NCBI RefSeq assembly: GCF_900101885.1
Contig: NZ_FNAN01000021.1
Coordinates: forward strand, 1 to 64,000
DNA from: Dyadobacter soli
GTDB taxonomy: Bacteria; Bacteroidota; Bacteroidia; Cytophagales; Spirosomataceae
DNA length: 64,000 nucleotides
Direction: 5' to 3'
Below the pieces are notes generated by a model. It did not search any database, was not told the origin of the DNA, and worked only from the letters and a program-made list of their open reading frames with translations. The stretch's first letter is position 1. Each line of letters starts with the position of its first letter. Of the stretch, positions 60,930-64,000 are shown piece after piece. The translations under genes were made by a program, and so were the position numbers.

Positions 60930-62951
60930 TCACCTAGCCAGCGGCAACCAAACCGACATATCCCCATGCCCCCTGTTTCCCCAGGCATAATACGGCACCA
61001 GCCGCACGGGAATGGTTTTAGGCGCGTCAACGGACACTTCGCGGTACAACTTCTTGCTCCAATCCGCATTATCGACAAGCACCGCATCCCCCTGCAAGCT
61101 CATTACCGGACTGTTTTCGATGGTCAACAATGCAGGTTTGAAGTTGTTCCGCGCGCCGATCGCCACGTCGAAGATGGTTTTGCCTTTGGGTAAATCAATG
61201 GACTCCACGCAGTACACCACCGGACCGCGTTTGACGGCTACCTGGTTGCGGGTTTCTTCTACCAACGGGTTGGATTCAATCAGTTTTACGGGCATATCGA
61301 GCGTCAATTCGATCTTGTCGCCTGATTTCCAGGCGCGTTTAACTTCGGCATAGCTGCCAGAGGCGAGCTTTACAGTTTCCTTTTTACCATTCACCAACAA
61401 TGAAGCATTGCTGCACCAGCCTGGAATACGAAAAAAAAGCGATAATGCTTCCTTCGGGGCCTCTTCGAGTGCCATGGAAATCTTGCCATTCCACGGATAT
61501 TCAGTGGCTTGCGTCAGACGTAGCCGACCGCCTTTAACGGCTGTTTGAAATGTATTACCACCATACAAATTGAAGAAAACCCCCGCGTCGGAGAGGCTGT
61601 ATGCGTACTGGCTTACCTCGGCCACCGTACGCACGGTATTGGGCGGACAGCAGTTAGATTTCGAAATGTAGGCCTGCCGGTCCTTCTCCCAGCGCTGCTT
61701 GAACGGCAATGCGTCGGAATAGGCCAATGGGTTAGTGTACAAGAACTTGTCGCCTTTGAGGTTGATGCCCGAAAGTACGCTGTTGTACAATGCAAGCTCC
61801 ACGATATCAGCATATTTGGCATCGCCGGTGATTTGCAGCATGCGCCAGTTCCAGAGCACGTTGCCGATGTTGGCACAGGTTTCGTTGTGAGCAGTAAAAT
61901 TGGGAAGCTGATAATCGCGGCCGTATGCCTGGTGGATTTTCTGAACTTCGTCGGGCTTGTAGCTCGTGCCGTCGGGGGAAACGCCGTCGTAAAGAGCGCC
62001 GCAACCGCCGGTGACGTACATTTTGTGTTGGGTGACGTCGTCCCACATGGCGTGCAGCTGCGCGAGAAGCGCCTCGTCACCAGTCTCCGCGTACACGTCC
62101 GCAACGCCCGCGTACAGGTAGTTGGCACGCACGGCGTGGCCCATTACCTTGGTTTGTTTCAGAAACGGAATACGGTCCTGGTTATCGTCGGTGCCCTCGG
62201 AAGCGCCTTTGATGGCGATGAGGTGCTTCACGAGCGTCAGGTATTTTTCGTCGTGCGTGGTGCGGTAGAGCTCCGAAAGGCCCATGTAATGCGCGGGGCA
62301 AATGGCATTGCGGCTTTGCTCGGGTGTAGCTGCATTGTAGAAGGTTATCAGAAAATCGGCGGCCTTTTTGGCGACTTCGAGCATACTCGTTTTGCCGGTA
62401 GCGCGGTAATGCACGCAGGCGGCGGTCATGAGGTGCCCGAAATTGTAGGCTTCGAAACTGAGGCGGTCCGCGAACATTTTGCCCTCGCCGTTCTGCTTTT
62501 GCTCGATAATGGCTTTCGTATAAATGTAGCCGTCTGCACGCTGCGCTTTGGCGATGACGGCGATGGTTTTGTCCATCAGCTCGTCCAGTTTCGGGTCCCT
62601 GGTGGCGGCGTACAGGCTTGCTACCGCTTCAAATGTCTTGTAAAAATCCCCGTCGTGGAAGGAAGGACCTTTGAAGTTACCCGGTTCCAGGCCCGCCGCG
62701 ATCTCGAAATTGCGGAACGAGTGGCTCACGTTCGGGTCGGTGTAGGTTTTCCAGAGCTGGGGCACCATGGTTTCCCGACAAACCTTGAAGCGATCGGCCC
62801 AGAAGCCTTCCGTCCATTGCACGGCGTTCATGTCGGTACCGTGCAGTTTCACGAATTTACTTTGCGAAGTGTTCACAAGCGCCTTTTCCTGTGCAAATGC
62901 ATGCAGCCCCAGTCCCAGCGAAAGCGCGATAATGGTTTTAGTAGTTTTCAT
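60930..62951 (-). CDS. GH127 beta-L-arabinofuranosidase-like enzyme
   Basis: 673 aa from the ATG at 62951 (MKTTKTIIALSLGLGLHAFA), with signal peptide. GH127/DUF1680: an alpha/alpha barrel with the zinc and catalytic site E357 and C359 (HNETCANIGN) and the C434-C435 pair (SNCCPPNTVRTVAEVSQYAY), matching the Glu/Cys/Cys/Cys cluster of HypBA1-type enzymes, followed by beta-sandwich domains. GH127 removes beta-L-arabinofuranose from plant extensins and pectin side chains. Export to the periplasm is expected. The partial sialidase-like gene upstream is co-directional with 41 bases between, so an arabinan- or pectin-linked operon is likely. Confidence 0.9.
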   Translation of the reverse strand: MKTTKTIIALSLGLGLHAFAQEKALVNTSQSKFVKLHGTDMNAVQWTEGFWADRFKVCRETMVPQLWKTYTDPNVSHSFRNFEIAAGLEPGNFKGPSFHDGDFYKTFEAVASLYAATRDPKLDELMDKTIAVIAKAQRADGYIYTKAIIEQKQNGEGKMFADRLSFEAYNFGHLMTAACVHYRATGKTSMLEVAKKAADFLITFYNAATPEQSRNAICPAHYMGLSELYRTTHDEKYLTLVKHLIAIKGASEGTDDNQDRIPFLKQTKVMGHAVRANYLYAGVADVYAETGDEALLAQLHAMWDDVTQHKMYVTGGCGALYDGVSPDGTSYKPDEVQKIHQAYGRDYQLPNFTAHNETCANIGNVLWNWRMLQITGDAKYADIVELALYNSVLSGINLKGDKFLYTNPLAYSDALPFKQRWEKDRQAYISKSNCCPPNTVRTVAEVSQYAYSLSDAGVFFNLYGGNTFQTAVKGGRLRLTQATEYPWNGKISMALEEAPKEALSLFFRIPGWCSNASLLVNGKKETVKLASGSYAEVKRAWKSGDKIELTLDMPVKLIESNPLVEETRNQVAVKRGPVVYCVESIDLPKGKTIFDVAIGARNNFKPALLTIENSPVMSLQGDAVLVDNADWSKKLYREVSVDAPKTIPVRLVPYYAWGNRGHGDMSVWLPLAR

Positions 62952-62992
62952 ATTTTCAAAAATCAGCCATGCATTACTAGCAGAAACTGCAT

Positions 62993-64000
62993 TCAAAATG
63001 GCTTGGTAATCAGATAATCTATTTCAAAAACGGCCTCGGCGTCCTTCAAACCTGCATTCGGCAGATCGTACATCTGGTCGGTAGGCGTATCGGCATCGGG
63101 GAAGCGGCGGGTGTCGCCGGTACGGAATGCAATGCGGCTTACCGATTCCAATGGGGCGAAAAGCACACCGGTACCGACCTGCTTGCCATTCACTACGACG
63201 CTGTAAATGCGCGTTTCGACATTAGCCTGCACCTTAATATCATAGCGCTCGCCTTTTTTGTATTCCAAAAGCGTCTTATTCCGATAACCCGCTTTTAACC
63301 GGAATACCCCTGTCGAATCAAAAGACAAACGAATGCCCGGCGTACCCTTGGCATCCAGCAATTCAATGTCGAGCAAGCCGGTATTGGTTTGATTAGGCGT
63401 TACGGAAAATTCAGCGACCAGCTTCTTGGTTGCTGGTATCACGCGTTCCACGCGGGCGTAGTCGAAGCGATCCGAATCTTTGATAATCAATGCCTTACCA
63501 TTTTTTCCCTTTCCGACATTCACCGATGCTTGCAGCGGACTGTAAATGTTCCACTCGTCTAGTTCCTTCCCGTCAGGCATTTTTGCAAAGCGGTCGGAAG
63601 CGTGCTTTTCGGCCTTATCGCGCACAGGAACAGGGATTTCCGAAACCCAGATATCCTCTTTATTCATGCTGTAAGTGACCCACAAATTGCCGTCGGGAGG
63701 TGTGCCGTCGCCCTCCGAAATGCCACGGACGTATTGCGGACCGTAGGATTTATAGTTACCGCCATAGCGCATCGAGGTGATCTCGCCGTTCACAAGCAGC
63801 AGGTTTTTGTAATTCAGACCATCATCACTCACCGAAACCGCCAGCGGCCAGCGGAATTCCGAAGGATTGTAAACCGTCGCATACTTGCCGTCCGACGTTT
63901 TTTGCCCCCAGATTTTGGCATTGCTGTTCACAAAACCCGGCGCACGTTTGGGATTGTACAGCCATGTTTTGCCTTCATTTCTACTGATGCTGGTCAATGC
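62993..64000 (-). CDS. Sialidase-like/exo-glycosidase protein, partial at window edge
   Basis: At least 335 aa, open at the right edge (the start lies outside the window). The N-terminal part seen has propeller-type motifs: SISRNEGKTW, AVSVSDDGLNYKNLLLVNGE and GNLWVTYSMNKEDIWVSEIPV, as in BNR-repeat/sialidase-like proteins. The C-terminal half is a beta-sandwich (KKLVAEFSVTPNQTNTGLLD, GVFRLKAGYRNKTLLEYKKG). It may be an exo-acting glycosidase; the substrate is unknown. It is upstream of GH127 on the same strand. Confidence 0.68.
   Translation of the reverse strand, partial: ALTSISRNEGKTWLYNPKRAPGFVNSNAKIWGQKTSDGKYATVYNPSEFRWPLAVSVSDDGLNYKNLLLVNGEITSMRYGGNYKSYGPQYVRGISEGDGTPPDGNLWVTYSMNKEDIWVSEIPVPVRDKAEKHASDRFAKMPDGKELDEWNIYSPLQASVNVGKGKNGKALIIKDSDRFDYARVERVIPATKKLVAEFSVTPNQTNTGLLDIELLDAKGTPGIRLSFDSTGVFRLKAGYRNKTLLEYKKGERYDIKVQANVETRIYSVVVNGKQVGTGVLFAPLESVSRIAFRTGDTRRFPDADTPTDQMYDLPNAGLKDAEAVFEIDYLITKPF

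Noticed and set aside
60566..60937. Plus-strand frame of 123 codons in the repeat region
   Set aside because: It only translates the inverted repeat and the dispersed stem-loops.
61545..63017. Long plus-strand open frame (490 codons) opposite the GH127 gene
   Set aside because: It runs antisense through a clearly recognisable GH127 gene with intact catalytic motifs, and its translation is Val/His/Gly/Arg-rich without family resemblance. High GC at third positions produces such shadow frames.

Overview
The window looks like a chromosomal segment of a plant-polymer-degrading member of the Bacteroidota, most likely order Cytophagales (a Dyadobacter- or Spirosoma-like genus; inferred from gene content, not from a marker gene). 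Pointers are a SusC/SusD pair with an ECF sigma factor and a FecR anti-sigma factor, three proteins with type IX secretion (T9SS) C-terminal sorting domains, a TPR-membrane-HTH regulator, a CzcA-outer-membrane-channel fusion, and promoter boxes of the Bacteroidota type (TTG, about 19 bases, TAnnTTTG). No rRNA, tRNA or CRISPR array was seen.

Layout. 1-5.1 kb: end of an IS3-type element, a TldD-like protease, a single-domain response regulator, a sugar isomerase/epimerase-like gene next to a deletion scar (remnants of a sugar transporter and an AraC regulator), and a haem-binding-domain protein. 5.1-7.5 kb: secreted GH9 endoglucanase. 7.8-12.4 kb: phenylalanine/tyrosine catabolism (hmgA, hpd, phhA, fahA). 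12.4-19.7 kb: a TetR regulator, an RND metal-efflux set (adaptor and CzcA-channel fusion) with a DUF6660-type protein, and a small secreted protein. 20-24 kb: a large FG-GAP repeat T9SS protein. 24-29.5 kb: small lipoproteins, a short-chain dehydrogenase with an AraC regulator, an AhpD-like protein and a MetE-like methyltransferase. 29.8-38.6 kb: a TPR/HTH regulator, a T9SS beta-helix protein and three phage-tail-collar ('microcystin-dependent') proteins. 39-47.6 kb: susD, susC, fecR, ECF sigma, an HD-domain protein and a GH43-like lipoprotein. 47.8-48.6 kb: a two-gene cassette ending in a MazF/PemK-like protein. 48.6-58.7 kb: a nine-gene carbohydrate operon (DeoR regulator, fucose/arabinose-isomerase-like enzyme, split transketolase, DUF1593 hydrolase, RbsB, DUF2291, RbsA, RbsC). 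58.9-64 kb: a DUF1080 protein, a HigBA module, a repeat-rich intergenic stretch, a GH127 beta-L-arabinofuranosidase and a partial sialidase-like gene.

How it fits together. Most of the window takes apart plant polysaccharide and aromatic amino acids: secreted or lipid-anchored hydrolases release sugars, SusC/D and the Rbs-type transporter take them up, and the isomerase and transketolase feed central metabolism. Two features deserve most attention. One is the tail-collar locus, in which three domain types (A, B, C) occur once as a single ABC protein and again as separate A and BC proteins. The other is a family of intergenic stem-loops, at least ten copies at three loci, whose stems vary in sequence but keep pairing.
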